NCBI RefSeq assembly: GCF_002849715.1
Contig: NZ_CP018863.1
Span: 2,418,001-2,482,000 of the forward strand
DNA length: 64,000 bases
From: Arthrobacter crystallopoietes
GTDB lineage: Bacteria; Actinomycetota; Actinomycetes; Actinomycetales; Micrococcaceae
Direction: 5' to 3'
Positions 62,113 to 64,000 of the stretch are shown here, one piece after another. Each line of letters starts with the position of its first letter. Position 1 is the first letter of the stretch. A program made the translations under genes and the position numbers. The notes under the pieces are model-generated. The model was not told the origin of the DNA. It made no database searches and saw only the letters and a list, made by a program, of their open reading frames with translations.

Positions 62113-63003
62113 TCAACTCCCGGCAGTCGCCCGCCTCGCCCGGGTGGTGAACAGTACGCCCGCAATCACCAGACCCGCGCCGAGGATCTGCATTCCCGTG
62201 ATCGTCTCGCCGAGGAGGAAGTAGGCGCCCAGCATCGTGCCCACTGGCAGGAAGTTCAGGTACACGGAGGCCTGCGAAGCACCCAGGATCGCAACGGCGC
62301 GGTTGTAGAGGATCAGCGCCACCACGGAGGGAAAGACGCCCAGATAGACCAGCCCCCACCAATGGCCGCTGCTGCCCAGATCCGGCACCCCCAGGATCAG
62401 CCACTCGCCCACCACAAACGGGAGCAGCATCAGCACGGACAGCCCGGTCATGACCAGCACCGAGCCGTAGGACGGGAACAGGTGCAGGTACTTCCGCACG
62501 CCGATCGAGTACAGGGCCCAACTGGCCACGGCTCCGATCATCAGCGCGTCGCCGGCATTCCAGCCCAGATCCCCGAGTTGGAAGACCTGCCCTTCCAGTA
62601 CCACCCAGACCGATCCGAAGAGCGAAAGCGCCACCCCGAAAAGCTGGATCCACCGCAGTTTTTCCCGCAGCAGCCAGGCGCTGAGTGCCACCGTCACCGC
62701 CGGGATGGCCGCCTCCAGTACCGAAACGTTGGTGGCCGAGGTGAACTGCAACGCGGCGTACAGGAACGTGGTGAAGGCAGCCACCCCGGTCACGGTCATG
62801 AACAGCAGCGGCTTGAAATGCTGCCGGAACAGCGGCGCGGCCTGCCGCGCGCCGCGGTACCCGACAGGCAGCAGGACCACGAACGCAATCGCCACCCGCA
62901 GGAACGCGATGGTGAACGGCGGCAGGTCGTCCAGCGCTTTCCCCACAAGAATGTTGCCCGAATAAAAAACCACCACGAGAATGCACATCAGGTAGGCGCG
63001 CAT
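62113..63003 (-). CDS. DMT/EamA transporter
   Basis: The 296-residue protein has ten membrane segments in two EamA repeats: MRAYLMCILVVVFYSGNIL with FTIAFLRVAIAFVVLLPVGY, then ALMIGAVASWALYSIGVRKY and the closing NFLPVGTMLGAYFLLGE. EamA proteins export amino acids or other metabolites; the substrate here is unknown. The ATG at 63003 has GAGGACC seven bases upstream. It is divergent from the next gene. Confidence 0.9.
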   Translation of the reverse strand: MRAYLMCILVVVFYSGNILVGKALDDLPPFTIAFLRVAIAFVVLLPVGYRGARQAAPLFRQHFKPLLFMTVTGVAAFTTFLYAALQFTSATNVSVLEAAIPAVTVALSAWLLREKLRWIQLFGVALSLFGSVWVVLEGQVFQLGDLGWNAGDALMIGAVASWALYSIGVRKYLHLFPSYGSVLVMTGLSVLMLLPFVVGEWLILGVPDLGSSGHWWGLVYLGVFPSVVALILYNRAVAILGASQASVYLNFLPVGTMLGAYFLLGETITGMQILGAGLVIAGVLFTTRARRATAGS

Positions 63004-63099
63004 CACGGGTCCTCTATGATCAGCAGCAAGGGGCAACCTCAGCATCGCCCGTTGACGCCGCCCGCGCCAAATCGTTCCACCAGCAAAGGAGCCTGACCA

Positions 63100-63867
63100 G
63101 TGGCAGCAGTACTGCTGACCGGCGGAACCGGAGCCCTCGGCCGCGCCGTCGAACCCGCCTTGCTCGAGCGAGGCCACACGGTCCGCCTCCTCAGCCGGCG
63201 CGAGCCGCCCGCCGGGCGCGGGCCGGGCACCTGGGTGCGCGGTGACCTCCAAACCGGAGACGGCCTCGACACGGCGGCCCACGGCGTCGACACGATCATC
63301 CACTGTGCAACCTCCAACGGCCGCGGCGACATCAGAAGCACCGAAAACCTCATCGCAGCGGCCCGCAAGGCCGGCAACCCGCACCTGATCTACGTCTCGA
63401 TCGTCGGCGTGGACAGCATTCCGATGTCCTACTATCGGGCCAAATTCGAGGCCGAGCAGCGGGTCGAAACCTCCGCGCTGCCGTGGACCATCCTGCGCGC
63501 CGCCCAGTTCCACAAACTCGTTTTCGCCCTGTTCGCCGCGCAACGCCGGCTGCCGCTGGTCTTCGCCCCGGACCTCCTCTTCCAGCCAATTGACGTCCGC
63601 GATGTCGCAGCGCACCTGGCGGAACTGGCAGCCGCAGGCCCCGCGGGCAGGGCCCCGGACATCGGCGGCCCGGAAATACTCTCCGCCGAAGAAATTGCCC
63701 GCCTGACCCTCGAATCCCTCGGCGTACGACGGCGGGTGGTTCCGTTGCGATTCCCAGGCAAGATGTTCGCCGCGTACAAGGCGGGCAACAACCTCGTCCC
63801 CGGAAATCCGGTAGGAAAGCGGACCTTCGCCGAGTTCGCCGCCGAGCAGGTGGCTGCCGGTCCATAA
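63100..63867 (+). CDS. NAD(P)H-binding atypical SDR
   Basis: The 255-residue protein is an atypical short-chain dehydrogenase (NmrA-like/NAD(P)H-binding): MAAVLLTGGTGALGRAVEPA at the N-terminus binds the cofactor, and [20 protein letters not shown] lies in the second half. The classical YxxxK motif is replaced by SYYRAKFEAEQRVET, where Tyr and Lys are still four apart, so catalysis is possible. The substrate is unknown. AAAGGAG lies before the GTG start. The final codons carry one of the ACGACGGCGG copies. Confidence 0.85.
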   Translation: MAAVLLTGGTGALGRAVEPALLERGHTVRLLSRREPPAGRGPGTWVRGDLQTGDGLDTAAHGVDTIIHCATSNGRGDIRSTENLIAAARKAGNPHLIYVSIVGVDSIPMSYYRAKFEAEQRVETSALPWTILRAAQFHKLVFALFAAQRRLPLVFAPDLLFQPIDVRDVAAHLAELAAAGPAGRAPDIGGPEILSAEEIARLTLESLGVRRRVVPLRFPGKMFAAYKAGNNLVPGNPVGKRTFAEFAAEQVAAGP

Positions 63868-63882
63868 CTCGGGAAGCATGCG

Positions 63883-63929
63883 GCGGACCTAACCGGTGAA
63901 GCCCGCAGCGGACCTAACCGGTGAAGCCC
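63883..63929. repeat. Two direct 22-base repeats
   Basis: GCGGACCTAACCGGTGAAGC, with two further bases CC, occurs at 63883-63904 and 63908-63929, with a further partial copy after it. They lie in the gap before a probable next gene, whose ribosome site GAAGGAG ends the window. Confidence 0.6.
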
Positions 63930-64000
63930 ACCGCGGACGGAGCATCCGTAGTCCAGATTGTGCCAGTCCAGACCCTTGAGAACTGATCAACCCGAAGGAG

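Overview
The window is high-GC DNA with actinobacterial gene families throughout: a DUF4193 protein, a DUF222/HNH 13E12 protein, a GAF-ANTAR regulator, a ureABCFGD cluster without ureE, DUF3040, DUF3072, DUF4383, an LldR/LldP pair and BioQ-type operators. It reads best as chromosomal DNA of an Arthrobacter-like member of the Micrococcaceae. That placement is inferred from gene content and no species is claimed. I see no rRNA, tRNA, CRISPR array, insertion sequence or prophage.

Layout. 0-6 kb: a 5'-truncated M50-type peptidase, small conserved genes, a decayed multicopper-oxidase remnant, the HNH protein, an encapsulin/encapsulated-ferritin operon and a MarR regulator. 6-16.7 kb: an SDR dehydrogenase, aconitase followed by a GAF-ANTAR regulator, then a run of small membrane proteins and short acidic proteins with a PAP2 phosphatase and a CtaG-like protein. 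16.9-23 kb: a nickel permease followed by ureABCFGD. 23-29.6 kb: an MFS permease, a DUF421 protein, an unrecognised membrane protein and an operon of membrane protein, histidine kinase and LuxR response regulator. 29.8-34.9 kb: L-asparaginase, a truncated deacetylase-like gene, small hypotheticals, a J-domain protein, Hsp20, a MerR regulator and a metallo-beta-lactamase-fold hydrolase. 35-40.5 kb: jetC-jetB-jetA (Wadjet/MksBEF SMC complex) without jetD. 40.6-46.7 kb: a DHFR-like reductase, a DrrAB-type ABC exporter, a DHA2 exporter, a LysM-NlpC/P60 hydrolase behind a ydaO-type c-di-AMP riboswitch, and a small lipoprotein. 46.8-52.5 kb: a biotin operon read bioB-bioA-bioF-P450-bioD. 52.6-55.2 kb: LldR-like regulator and lactate permease. 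55.4-62 kb: TetR regulator, glutaminase with STAS and cNMP-like domains, then creatinase, creatininase and a BCCT transporter. 62-64 kb: an EamA transporter and an NAD(P)-binding protein.

How they may work together. Creatininase and creatinase turn creatinine into sarcosine and urea, and the urease and nickel-uptake genes could release ammonia from that urea. Asparaginase and glutaminase add two further deamidation steps, so the window is rich in nitrogen salvage. The biotin and lactate genes each carry paired palindromes matching known regulator types (BioQ and LldR).

The points most worth a second look are the SMC complex without its nuclease subunit, a biotin-operon P450 that lacks the ExxR motif, a urease with alanine in place of the flap cysteine, and a strongly repeated 10-mer, ACGACGGCGG, scattered in both orientations and once forming a perfect hairpin.
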